From the NCBI GenBank assembly GCA_023139045.1, contig JAGLOJ010000025.1, positions 1-59,322 on the forward strand: 59,322 nt of DNA, in the 5' to 3' direction. The notes under the pieces were generated by a model, which saw nothing but the letters and a program-made list of their open reading frames with translations, did no database searches and was not told where the DNA came from. The stretch comes from Candidatus Sabulitectum sp. (GTDB lineage Bacteria > Fermentibacterota > Fermentibacteria > Fermentibacterales > JCC-6). Shown piece after piece: positions 25,661-33,782 of the stretch (the stretch's first letter is position 1; every line of letters begins with the position of its first letter). Both the position numbers and the translations under genes were made by a program.

Positions 25661-26048
25661 TGTACGGTTTGATGTCCAGAAGCGGTGTTTCGTCCAGAAC
25701 ACTGAGGCCCGAAGTATAAACCCTGTTCCCGTCTATTCGAAGCAACCTGGCAACATCCATACCTATGGTATTGGGTCGATTGGGCGATCTGGAAGCAAAA
25801 AGACCGGTTGAACCGCCATTCATGCCTGGAGGGTGCGCGATGTTGGAACCATTGTAACCCCTGGCCCTGTCAATATGAAACAGGACGATTACGTATTTGT
25901 GCTTTTCCAGATCCTTGAGCCCTGATGCATATCTCTCATCAAGCTCGAGTACAAACGGTCCGTTCTCATCGCCCTCAACTGCTTGAAAAGGCGCCATATC
26001 AATGTACGGTGTGTGAATGACGCCGATGGAATTGTAGACTATTTCCAC
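25632..26048 (-). CDS. trmO: tRNA (N6-threonylcarbamoyladenosine37-N6)-methyltransferase-like (TrmO/TsaA family)
   Basis: 138 residues, GTG start. F-A-S-R-S-P-N-R-P-N-T-I-G is the diagnostic motif of the YaeB/TrmO family. I-G-V-I-H-T-P-Y near the N-terminus and L-D-I-K-P-Y-I near the end are also typical. Members methylate t6A at position 37 of certain tRNAs with SAM. It lacks the extra C-terminal domain of the E. coli protein, as many short homologues do. The 3' end overlaps the GT-C/TPR gene on the other strand by 29 bases. Confidence 0.82.
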   Translation of the reverse strand: MEIVYNSIGVIHTPYIDMAPFQAVEGDENGPFVLELDERYASGLKDLEKHKYVIVLFHIDRARGYNGSNIAHPPGMNGGSTGLFASRSPNRPNTIGMDVARLLRIDGNRVYTSGLSVLDETPLLDIKPYINADRKELD

Positions 26049-26064
26049 TACAGAGTTCTCATGC

Positions 26065-26259
26065 TTATTCTGAAATTTCTTTCATAAGGTCTTCGACGGT
26101 TCCTCTTCTGACCTCTCCTCGATCGTATTCTTCTCGTGCTTCGAAGATATTGTCACTGAGAATTTCGCGCCTGCGCTCAATCAGGTCTTCCTGCTGATAT
26201 TCAGGTAAAGACTCAACTGCATCCAGAGCATTCTGGAAGGTGATTGCATGAGTTGACAT
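26065..26259 (-). CDS. small antitoxin-like protein, no toxin partner
   Basis: 64 residues. The pattern A-L-D-A-V-E-S-L-P-E-Y-Q-Q-E-D-L-I-E-R-R-R with an acidic end (V-E-D-L-M-K-E-I) is typical of small antitoxins paired with ParE/RelE-like toxins. The ATG follows GGAGGAGGCGG closely. The next minus-strand gene is trmO, with no toxin frame in between (reading frames stop within 5 codons), so this appears to be an orphan. Confidence 0.5.
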   Translation of the reverse strand: MSTHAITFQNALDAVESLPEYQQEDLIERRREILSDNIFEAREEYDRGEVRRGTVEDLMKEISE

Positions 26260-26321
26260 TTACCGCCTCCTCCTTGATGTGGGCTTCACAGAATATAACC
26301 GACCTGCTTAAACATTTCCAG

Positions 26322-27152
26322 TTACAAATCTTTTTTCAGGAATATCCTGTATCCCGCGAAGAAGAGCACTGCTGCCCATACAACAGGATAGATGATTTCC
26401 CAGAGGGGCAGGTCTCCGCCGAAGCCCAGAAATGCCAGTGCTTCTTCGATCATGCTTGCTTTGGGCAGCAAACCCATCTGAACGCACCTGTAGCCTCTTT
26501 CGAAGGGCAGAACAAATGTGAAAACTCTGGCTACTGTGTAGAATGTGGATTCATGCAGCTCGGGAACACCCTTTGCAAGCTCGACCATGTTGCCCATCCC
26601 CACAGTAAAGCCTTCAAGAATGAAGGTGATGAGCATTGCTGGTATCTTTCCAACTATCATGGAGAACAAAATGACAAATGCCCAGGTCGCGGAGAGCCAG
26701 ACAGGCATGCTGAATATCGCAAGAGGGATACTGGATGGTGTAAACGGGGCATAGAATGATGTGATCAGTGCCGTGAGCCCGAAGAGCAGGTACCCGACAA
26801 TCACAGAGACCAGCAGAGGTGCAAGGGTAGTTGAGGTATACACTCTGAATCTTGACTGGGGCAGGGCAGCCCAGATAGACATTCTCCCTGCTTCCATCTC
26901 ATCAGGCAGAATGCTGGCTCCAAGTATTATCGTAAGCCCCCATACCATGACGGAAAGCATAGATCCGGCAATGGAAAGCGCAGCATAGGCCATGTCGGCA
27001 TTTGAAGCCGGGATGCCACTCTCTGTTCGCAGTGACTGCAGGTCTGCCGAGGCTATTCCACGCCAGAAGAGAAGAAGGTAACACAAGGACAGAATTCCAA
27101 CGATGAGAATCAATTTCCTGCGAGTCATGTGCTCGAGTGCATTAAGAAACAT
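26322..27152 (-). CDS. ABC-2-type transporter permease
   Basis: 276 residues from the ATG at 27152 (the open frame reaches to 27242, but that part overlaps the ATPase and lacks hydrophobic sequence). It has six or so membrane spans, and between the second and third the segment L-P-D-E-M-E-A-G-R-M-S-I-W is the coupling-helix region of ABC-2 permeases. It pairs with the ATPase that overlaps it. The transported substrate is unknown; lipids, polymers or drugs are typical. Confidence 0.8.
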   Translation of the reverse strand: MFLNALEHMTRRKLILIVGILSLCYLLLFWRGIASADLQSLRTESGIPASNADMAYAALSIAGSMLSVMVWGLTIILGASILPDEMEAGRMSIWAALPQSRFRVYTSTTLAPLLVSVIVGYLLFGLTALITSFYAPFTPSSIPLAIFSMPVWLSATWAFVILFSMIVGKIPAMLITFILEGFTVGMGNMVELAKGVPELHESTFYTVARVFTFVLPFERGYRCVQMGLLPKASMIEEALAFLGFGGDLPLWEIIYPVVWAAVLFFAGYRIFLKKDL

Positions 27153-28044
27153 CTGTTTCTCCTTCCATGATCCGCATGAATATGTCCTCAAGGGATTCCC
27201 TGTGCAGTTGTATTCCTGTGAACTGCACACCGCTTTGTGCAATTTTCTCTGTTAATTCTGCAAATCCATCTTCTTCCGCCAGGGGATAAGCCAGAGATTT
27301 ACCCTTCACAGTTCCGGCGCCGCCCAGAAAGCGCTTCATGTTCTCAGGGTCAACTGTTTCAATAAGAACGCTTCCCTTGAATCGGGAGAGGTTTTCAAGC
27401 ATGTCGTGGGCAACAAGAGCTCCTTCATGGATAAAAGCTGCCCAGTTGCATACCTTTTCCACTTCACCGAGGAGATGACTGTTAAGTACTACTGTGGAAC
27501 CCCGATCCACAAGTTCAGCTACGGTACTTCTCACCAGCATTCTTCCGGCTGGATCGAGTCCGGAGGACGGTTCATCAAGAAAAACCGTTTTAGGGCTGCC
27601 GCAGGTCATGAGAGCAACAGCGATGCGCTGCCTTTGACCCTTGGACATTTTGCCCAGCTTTCTGTTCAAGAGGTCTCCGCAGCCCAGGTTATCCGCCCTG
27701 TGGATAAAGTCTATTTCTCTGCCCTCTTTGCGTACTCTTTCAAATTGACGATACATCTGAAGCGGAGTTGCCCACTTGGGAAAGGATATCCGTTCCGGAA
27801 GGAATCTTACTCCTATTCTTGAACGGGGATCGGCAGGGGGAAGGCCATACAAACTGATGCTTCCACTGTCTGGAACGGCAAGCCCGAGCACCGCACGCAT
27901 CAGAGTTGTTTTTCCGGCCCCGTTTGCGCCAAGTATTGCAAGAGATTGCCCCTTCATGACCTCAATGCTGAAATTCTCGGCCAGGGCCTGAGTTCTTCCG
28001 AAACGCTTTGAGATACCTTCAACGCTTATTGCTGTGTTCGTCAT
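27142..28044 (-). CDS. ABC transporter ATP-binding protein
   Basis: 300 residues with Walker A G-A-N-G-A-G-K-T, signature M-S-K-G-Q-R-Q-R, Walker B V-F-L-D-E-P and a C-terminal extension typical of ABC-2 export ATPases. AGGAGGTAATATAGGAT precedes the ATG. It overlaps the permease start by 11 bases. The divergent flippase-like gene starts only 38 bases away, so the promoters must be short or inside the coding regions. Confidence 0.9.
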   Translation of the reverse strand: MTNTAISVEGISKRFGRTQALAENFSIEVMKGQSLAILGANGAGKTTLMRAVLGLAVPDSGSISLYGLPPADPRSRIGVRFLPERISFPKWATPLQMYRQFERVRKEGREIDFIHRADNLGCGDLLNRKLGKMSKGQRQRIAVALMTCGSPKTVFLDEPSSGLDPAGRMLVRSTVAELVDRGSTVVLNSHLLGEVEKVCNWAAFIHEGALVAHDMLENLSRFKGSVLIETVDPENMKRFLGGAGTVKGKSLAYPLAEEDGFAELTEKIAQSGVQFTGIQLHRESLEDIFMRIMEGETDVS

Positions 28045-28082
28045 ATCCTATATTACCTCCTGCATTCATTTAGGAGGAATAT

Positions 28083-29066
28083 TTGACCAAACACGGGCGC
28101 AATGCAAGGATGATCGCTTTACTTATTGTGGGGGCGTTACTTACATATTATCTTCTGTCGCGATCAGGATCTCTGGAATCCACTGTCTCCAATATTTTTA
28201 CCGCACTGGGCAGAGCGGATACACTGTGGCTTCTGATTTCTCTTCTTCTGTTCGCAATAACGCAGCTTCTTAGAGCCTGGCGGTGGCAGATTCTCTCGTG
28301 GAATCATGACATTGAGCTGAGACAATCCCTTCCTCTTACGGCTGTGCATGTCGGGCTTGCTCACCTGCTTCCGGTGCGTCTTTCAGATGTGGCCCTTGTA
28401 GGACTTTTCAAAAAGTATGCATCTGTTCCGCTGGGAAACGGTGCGGCGACTGTAATACTGGCCAAAATTATGGATGTGATCGCAATGGGTTTTGTTGTGG
28501 CTTGCAGTTTCGTCGCGGGTCTTTCAGGCCCTGTTGTTTATGTGGCTGCTTCAGCTTCCGCTATTGGCCTTTTATCCCTTTTCTTTCTTCCATTTATTCT
28601 CTCTCTTCTTATTAAGCCGATCAAGACAATCTTCGGTACGGGAAGGTTTGCTTCCAGCTGGCTGGAACTTGCAGAGGCAACTGAGATTACATCAGGCCGA
28701 AAGTCTCGTGTTACCCTTGCCATGGGCCTCAGCATTGCAGGATGGGCAGTTAAGCTTTTCATGTTCTATGCGTTACTGCGTTCCGTGGGAGTACACGGCC
28801 TTCCAATGTGGCAGATATTTACTGCCAGTGCCATTACCGATCTGATCATGGCTCTGCCTGTTCACGGTCTTCTCAGTCTTGGAACTGTTGAGGCTGGATG
28901 GGTGGCTGGATTCAAGCTTACAGGAGTATCCGGGATTCTTCCTGGAGGGCTTTCTGTGATTGAAGCGGGATTCAGCGTACACCTGCTATGGCTTTCAATG
29001 GCAGTTTTGCTAATGTTAGGCGGAACTGCAGCTCTGCTGCTTTCCGGAAGAAAGGGAACCATTTGA
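28083..29066 (+). CDS. lysylphosphatidylglycerol synthase-type flippase domain protein
   Basis: 327 residues, TTG start after AGGAGGAATAT. It has eight or so membrane spans. R-A-W-R-W-Q-I-L near residue 65, L-L-P-V-R-L-S-D-V-A-L-V and a later P-V-H-G-L-L-S-L-G-T-V-E-A-G are the signatures of the UPF0104/LPG-synthase TM family. Members flip lipids or act in envelope modification. It overlaps the FAD oxidoreductase start by four bases (TTGA), so the two act together or are at least co-translated. Confidence 0.8.
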   Translation: MTKHGRNARMIALLIVGALLTYYLLSRSGSLESTVSNIFTALGRADTLWLLISLLLFAITQLLRAWRWQILSWNHDIELRQSLPLTAVHVGLAHLLPVRLSDVALVGLFKKYASVPLGNGAATVILAKIMDVIAMGFVVACSFVAGLSGPVVYVAASASAIGLLSLFFLPFILSLLIKPIKTIFGTGRFASSWLELAEATEITSGRKSRVTLAMGLSIAGWAVKLFMFYALLRSVGVHGLPMWQIFTASAITDLIMALPVHGLLSLGTVEAGWVAGFKLTGVSGILPGGLSVIEAGFSVHLLWLSMAVLLMLGGTAALLLSGRKGTI

Positions 29067-30373
29067 AAACTGTCATAGTTGGAGCGGGTCTCTCAGGCCT
29101 TACCCTTGCTGAGCGGATTTTGTCATCCGATACCGGGGAGCAGGTTACTGTTCTCGAGAGGGAAGATGCACCCGGCGGACTGGCAAGAAGTTTCCATGTT
29201 GACGGTTTTGACTTCGACATCGGTCCGCACCGTTTTCACACTTTCAATACAGAAGTAGATTCGTATCTCCGTGAGATACTTGCCGATTGTTTTATCCGGA
29301 TCAGCCGCAAAAGCAGTGTCCATATGGCCGGTAAATACAGAAACTGGCCGCTTACTCTCGCTTCCGTTGCCGGGTTGCCGTTTCCAGTGCTCTGGAAAAG
29401 TTTTCTCGATCTCTTCAGCAAACCTGACATTCCGGATATTAAGAGTTTTGCGGATTTTATAAGATCAAGATACGGTGACAATCTCTACAACTTCTTCTTC
29501 TCCGGATACACCAGAAAATTTACGGGTATTGATGCAGAGAAGCTTCATGTCGACTGGGCTCAGGCCGGAGTGAACAGAGCAGTTATAGATAATCGTGTCA
29601 AAGCCGATTCATTGTTGTCTCTTGTTAAGGGAATGCTGCTCCCGAAGCCTGTTGAGACAAAATTCTATTACCCGTCTCACGGCGGCATACAGACCTTCTG
29701 CAACCTTCAGTGTGAAAGAATACAGGCCGCCGGCGGCGAACTTCATCTGAGTACCCGTGTTAAGGGAATATCAGTTGAAAACCATTCTGTTTCCGGCGTT
29801 GTTCTTGATAACGGCAAAACTGTTCATGCAGACAGGGTCTTCTGGACTGCACCGATCACTATCCTGTACCCTGAAACAGAACTTACCTTTATAAACACTC
29901 TTGTTGCCAATGTGGCTCTGCACTCGGAAGTTTCACGGAATGATTACCAGTGGTGCTATTTCGGCCATGAGGATCTGATTTTCAGCAGACTTACGATACC
30001 CAGAAATTTCAGGGCAGACTGTGTACCCGCCGGTCGCGACAGCGTGATTGCCGAAATTACCTGCAATTCAGAATCTGAATTCTGGAAAGATCCGAAGATT
30101 GTAAGAGAGCGTCTTACAAAAGATCTGAAAAGCGTCGGAGCCATAAAAGGAGATGATATAATCTTCATTGACTGGCAGCGAATCCCGGAGACATATCCTG
30201 TGTATTCTCTTGATTACAAGAAAAGGCTGTCATCAATCAATGTTCCTCAGGGCCTTTTCCTCACAGGAAGATCAGGGTCATTCTGGTACAACAACATGGA
30301 TCATTCCATCGCCCAGGCGCTTTCAATTGTGCAGGGATCCGAGTTCAGGCAGGACTTCTGGAACGAAAGATAA
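29063..30373 (+). CDS. FAD-dependent amine oxidase/protoporphyrinogen-oxidase-like protein
   Basis: About 436 residues from the TTG at 29063. V-I-V-G-A-G-L-S-G-L-T at the N-terminus is the FAD-binding GxGxxG fold, with a following acidic end (V-L-E-R-E-D-A-P-G-G-L-A-R-S). F-D-I-G-P-H-R-F-H-T-F resembles UDP-galactopyranose mutase and related oxidoreductases that act on sugars or glycolipids. The C-terminal T-G-R-S-G-S-F-W-Y-N-N-M-D closes the FAD site. The pairing with a lipid-flippase-like protein suggests envelope polymer or lipid modification. The substrate is unknown. Confidence 0.75.
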   Translation: MKTVIVGAGLSGLTLAERILSSDTGEQVTVLEREDAPGGLARSFHVDGFDFDIGPHRFHTFNTEVDSYLREILADCFIRISRKSSVHMAGKYRNWPLTLASVAGLPFPVLWKSFLDLFSKPDIPDIKSFADFIRSRYGDNLYNFFFSGYTRKFTGIDAEKLHVDWAQAGVNRAVIDNRVKADSLLSLVKGMLLPKPVETKFYYPSHGGIQTFCNLQCERIQAAGGELHLSTRVKGISVENHSVSGVVLDNGKTVHADRVFWTAPITILYPETELTFINTLVANVALHSEVSRNDYQWCYFGHEDLIFSRLTIPRNFRADCVPAGRDSVIAEITCNSESEFWKDPKIVRERLTKDLKSVGAIKGDDIIFIDWQRIPETYPVYSLDYKKRLSSINVPQGLFLTGRSGSFWYNNMDHSIAQALSIVQGSEFRQDFWNER

Positions 30374-30398
30374 TTTCCTGTTCATCCTTCAGAGATAC

Positions 30399-30428
30399 TT
30401 GACAGTTTTCTTTCATTCTCCATATTCC
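30399..30428 (+). promoter_or_regulatory. possible promoter upstream of the ArsR-rhodanese gene
   Basis: TTGACA (30399-30404) and TATTCC (30423-30428) are 18 bases apart, about 40 bases before the start codon. The -35 is perfect and the -10 is weak. No operator is visible. Confidence 0.35.
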
Positions 30429-30468
30429 AATGTTCGTTGGATCGTAGTTGTCGCGAGAGGAGATTGTC

Positions 30469-31104
30469 ATGGAACGGATTCGTTTTTACGAATGTCTTTC
30501 AAGAATAGGAAAACTTGTGGAGTCCCCTGAAAGGATTCGCATTGTTGACGCATTGTGTCAGGCAGAGAGATCTGTGGAATCCCTTTCTGAAGTAACAGGC
30601 CTTCCTGTGAGGACGGTTTCTCACCATCTCCAGAAGTTGAAAAGAGACAGCTTCGTGGTTTCCGAGAAGAGGGGGAGGTTTGCAATCTACTCTATTGCAG
30701 GAGAGAATATTGTATCCTTTCTTGAGCAGATGAAGTATCTGTCAGAGAATATCTACCCCGAGATTGCACTCTCTCTGAAAGACCTCCGCGAGAAGAGAAC
30801 TCTTCTCAATGAATCTGCCCTCTCCGTGAACCCGATGCTGATAGATGTAAGACCCGTTGAGGAGTACAATCAGGCACACATTCCAGGTGCAGTCAGTGTA
30901 CCTTTTCAGAATTTTAAAGAGAACATGAAATCTATCCCTCGGGGAACACCTGTAATAGCCTACTGTCGTGACAGATACTGTGATATTGCAGACCGGGCTG
31001 TGGAAATGTTAAAACAAAATGGATACAGTGCATGGAGAATAGAAGACAGTGTCTCTGCCAGACTGGCTGAGGCAAGACCTCTGATAAATGGAAAGGGAAA
31101 ATAA
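30469..31104 (+). CDS. ArsR-family regulator fused to a rhodanese domain
   Basis: About 211 residues from the ATG at 30469 (GAGAGGAG lies upstream; the frame is open from 30448). The N-terminal 90 residues are a winged helix-turn-helix of the ArsR/SmtB type (V-E-S-L-S-E-V-T-G-L-P-V-R-T-V-S-H-H-L). The C-terminal rhodanese domain has L-I-D-V-R-P-V-E-E-Y-N and the active-site loop V-I-A-Y-C-R-D-R-Y with Cys166. Such fusions sense reactive sulfur species or persulfide; DNA binding would be switched by sulfur on the Cys. The DUF302 gene starts one base into its stop and is a probable target or partner. Confidence 0.85.
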   Translation: MERIRFYECLSRIGKLVESPERIRIVDALCQAERSVESLSEVTGLPVRTVSHHLQKLKRDSFVVSEKRGRFAIYSIAGENIVSFLEQMKYLSENIYPEIALSLKDLREKRTLLNESALSVNPMLIDVRPVEEYNQAHIPGAVSVPFQNFKENMKSIPRGTPVIAYCRDRYCDIADRAVEMLKQNGYSAWRIEDSVSARLAEARPLINGKGK

Positions 31105-31582
31105 TGGACAGGAAGGCCATCATTACAGGACTGAGCGGCGTATTCCTGGAGCAATCCTTATGGGAGTATTCGGCTTCCTGAGTGCCCCTTCTGTCATGGT
31201 AACAGAATCAGACAGTAATTTCCCGCACGATGATACTGTTGAGCTTATTATTGAGACCGCCGAGGAAATGGGCTGGAAAATACCAGCCACCCACGAAATA
31301 CACAACTCAGTAGCCCGTGGTGGCTGGGATGTGGAAAAAGTAACAGTTATTGAGCTCTGCAATGTTGACCTTGCCGGTGACATTCTTACAGGTGATCAGA
31401 ACAGAATAGTTTCATCTATGATGCCCTGCAGAGTCGCCGTTTACGAGACATCCGACGGCAGAGTAATTGTCTCCAGAATGAACACAGGTCTTATGAGCAG
31501 CGTATTCGGCGGCAAGGTTCAGGAAGTCATGGCCATGGCCACAGACCAGACAGAAATTATTCTTGGTTCAGTAATCAACTGA
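31104..31582 (+). CDS. DUF302 protein, frameshifted near its start
   Basis: The natural start is the ATG overlapping the previous stop (TAATG), reading M-D-R-K-A-I-I-T-G-L-S-G-V-F-L. At 31148 the sequence is CTGGAGCA; adding one G would continue L-G-A-I-L-M-G-V-F-G-F-L into the long downstream frame. So one base is missing, and the protein would have an N-terminal membrane helix, then the DUF302 fold (F-P-H-D-D-T-V-E-L-I-I-E-T-A-E-E, later V-A-V-Y-E-T-S-D-G-R-V). DUF302 proteins bind heme or redox-active sulfur ligands in some cases; linkage to the ArsR-rhodanese sensor suggests sulfur metabolism. It may be a consensus error. Confidence 0.75.
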
Positions 31583-31599
31583 TCCGGTTATTGAATCTG

Positions 31600-31640
31600 A
31601 AGGGGTTCTTCTCAATCGCAATAGAGAAGACCCCTTTTTT
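31600..31640 (+). terminator. rho-independent terminator after the DUF302 gene
   Basis: AAGGGGTTCTTCTC (31600-31613) pairs with GAGAAGACCCCTT (31624-31636) with one bulged T, followed by a T-run. It lies 18 bases after the DUF302 stop and insulates the riboswitch-controlled operon. Confidence 0.85.
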
Positions 31641-31715
31641 CAGAATATCAGCAAGCGAAACCGGTTCTCTGTTCATCGCTGCGGCCCGTCAAGAGTTATT
31701 CTGATATATATTAGA

Positions 31716-31809
31716 GATGCCGCAGGCACAGGAAGAACGGTGAAAATCCGTCACGGTAGCGCCACTGTAACCGGAACATCTCCGGGAGTCAGACACTGTG
31801 CTGCGCATC
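31716..31809 (+). promoter_or_regulatory. cobalamin (vitamin B12) riboswitch aptamer
   Basis: The core GGTGAAAATCCGTCACGGT, the invariant GCCACTG (31761-31767) and the B12-box-like segment GGGAGTCAGACAC are present in the right order. GATGCCGCAG (31716-31725) and CTGCGCATC (31801-31809) form the closing P1 stem with one bulge. The peripheral arms are short, like the compact variants. It lies upstream of a TonB-dependent receptor and a propeller lipoprotein, the classic target of B12 control. When cobalamin binds, expression should be reduced. Confidence 0.88.
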
Positions 31810-31861
31810 ATACCATGGGTGTTTCGCATAAATTCGGCCATGGTTGCAGGATGTCCTGCGG

Positions 31862-31887
31862 CTTTCACTCTTTCCGTGAAAGGCGGG
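31862..31887 (+). promoter_or_regulatory. riboswitch expression platform hairpin covering the receptor's ribosome binding site
   Basis: CTTTCAC (31862-31868) pairs with GTGAAAG (31876-31882), whose right arm overlaps the weak AAAGGCGGG site before the TTG start at 31892. No T-run follows, so control is more likely at translation. A second small hairpin (GCAGG/CCTGC) and a pair ACCATGG/CCATGGT lie just before it and could take part in a kissing interaction. Confidence 0.55.
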
Positions 31888-31891
31888 AATT

Positions 31892-33781
31892 TTGCTTTTT
31901 CTTATCCTTGCTTCCGCAGGATTTTTTGTTCAACAGACTAACGGTTATCCTCTTCCCGGTGCCTGGGTGGGAAACGGAGGGTCGTGGTTTGGTTTCACAG
32001 ATAATCTGGGCTATTACAGCTTTCACGGAACAGAACCTGATACTCTTTCTGTACATGCTACAGGATTTGACGACTGGACAGGCCCCAGACCCGGGGACGG
32101 CGAGATAGTAAAACTCCATGAGGCTGTGTTTGATACAGGTGAGTACATCCTTGTGAGAGCCTCCAGAGGATCATTGATGAAAACCATACCTTCCACTGCG
32201 CTGCTCACAGGAGATGAGATTGCAGATCTTTCAACAGGCGGTATGAGCTGCCTCAATGGAAAAGTTCCGGGGGTAAGCATAAGGGAATATGGCGGCTCCA
32301 TGCCGGTAGTATCTGTATCAATACGAGGTGGAGACCCGTCTCAGGTTGATCATATGATAGACGGCAACTCGATCGTTTCTGCCAGAGACGGTATGCCAAC
32401 AGGTATTTTTGACCCTTCTGTGTTTACATCCGTGGAAATCGCCAGGGGAGGAGCTGCCACTGGAGGAAGCGGGTCAGGAAGTACCGGTGCAATCAATTAT
32501 CTGCCGCCTCTTTCATCACAGCCACTCTCATTTTCCATATCTGCACTTTCAAATGGAGGGGCCTGTTTCACAGGCAAGTACCAGGGTTCTGCAGTTTCCA
32601 TTAGACGCAATATTGGCAATGAAGGCACTGTAGGGTACGGCACAACTCTCCTTACTACCGGCAAATACAGTGATCTCAGGGTTGGATTTATTGGCGCATG
32701 GGCTTCTGGGGATATTGAGGGACCCAGCTGGTCAATCAAGAGCAATGGCCACCGGAAACAGGCGCAGGTTGAGGGTTGGACAACCCTCGTTCATGGAAAT
32801 TTTGAAATGGATCTCGGCGCCGGGGGAGGGCTGATGGATTACCGTCAGACAGAACCATTTGCTGTTGATGATACCCATAAAGACTTTACCGCTCGAACTT
32901 CTCTGCTGTGGAATGGACCTCTCGTTATCAGAGGCGGTTTCAACAGCACATGGCTTAAGAGCACTGCCACTGATAATCATGCCATGCAGTTTGCAGTTGT
33001 TAATATTACAAAAACACACAGCTTCCTGCATGCAGACCTGGGTTGCCGGTTTGGATCAGATCAAAGTGTTCATTTCTCCGGCAGAGCGACAGTGGAACAG
33101 CAGCAGAACCGTCTGACACTTCACTCCTCTGTATTCTCTGATTACAGGATACCAACTGTTAATGACCTTTACTGGCCATCAGACGGGTATACATCCGGTA
33201 ACCCTGACCTGAAGAGCGAGCGCTCAACAGGTGCAGAAGCGGGCGGAGCGTGGACTGGTAACTGTTTCTCCGGTGAGATATGCTGGTTTCTGGCAAAATC
33301 AGATGATCTGATAATCTGGCTTCCGGATGAAGGTGGAATATGGGCTCCTTCCAATATCTCTTCCTCTCTTTCAAAAGGGGTAGAGTTATCAAGCGGTTTT
33401 GACATGGGCTCCACGGCTGTTTCCGGTACATTCACCTGGAACATTGCCACTGATGAAACAGAGAATACCCCAAGAGAAGGAATGCTTCTTCCATACAGAC
33501 CGGAGTACACATGGGGCCTCTCTACTGATATTGGAGTACCTCCGGGCATTGTTGTTGAAATGGATCTCAGCGGTACGGGGAAGCGGTTTACAAACAGAAC
33601 ACAAAGTGAATGTCTCGACGAATACTGGCTTGCCGATTGTGCTGTGAATCTACAGTTTTCTCCGCTGATGAAAGTAGAAGTGGGAATAGGGAATATTTTC
33701 GATACCAGCTATGAAGAGACAAACGGATACACCGGTAGACGAAGAACTCTTCGCCTGACATTTGAGTATACAGGAGAGTAA
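31892..33781 (+). CDS. TonB-dependent receptor, BtuB-like (cobalamin uptake)
   Basis: 629 residues, TTG start. Signal peptide of about 18 residues (L-F-L-I-L-A-S-A-G-F-F), then a short carboxypeptidase-regulatory-like domain (residues about 20-70, D-N-L-G-Y-Y-S-F), then the plug (V-S-V-S-I-R-G-G-D-P and I-D-G-N-S), then a barrel with repeated aromatic beta strands. The C-terminus R-T-L-R-L-T-F-E-Y-T-G-E resembles a barrel end. A recognisable TonB box is not obvious. Position directly below a cobalamin riboswitch and before a BtuG-like lipoprotein makes cobalamin or a cobalamin precursor the likely ligand. It acts in the outer membrane. Confidence 0.85.
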   Translation: MLFLILASAGFFVQQTNGYPLPGAWVGNGGSWFGFTDNLGYYSFHGTEPDTLSVHATGFDDWTGPRPGDGEIVKLHEAVFDTGEYILVRASRGSLMKTIPSTALLTGDEIADLSTGGMSCLNGKVPGVSIREYGGSMPVVSVSIRGGDPSQVDHMIDGNSIVSARDGMPTGIFDPSVFTSVEIARGGAATGGSGSGSTGAINYLPPLSSQPLSFSISALSNGGACFTGKYQGSAVSIRRNIGNEGTVGYGTTLLTTGKYSDLRVGFIGAWASGDIEGPSWSIKSNGHRKQAQVEGWTTLVHGNFEMDLGAGGGLMDYRQTEPFAVDDTHKDFTARTSLLWNGPLVIRGGFNSTWLKSTATDNHAMQFAVVNITKTHSFLHADLGCRFGSDQSVHFSGRATVEQQQNRLTLHSSVFSDYRIPTVNDLYWPSDGYTSGNPDLKSERSTGAEAGGAWTGNCFSGEICWFLAKSDDLIIWLPDEGGIWAPSNISSSLSKGVELSSGFDMGSTAVSGTFTWNIATDETENTPREGMLLPYRPEYTWGLSTDIGVPPGIVVEMDLSGTGKRFTNRTQSECLDEYWLADCAVNLQFSPLMKVEVGIGNIFDTSYEETNGYTGRRRTLRLTFEYTGE

Positions 33782-33782
33782 C

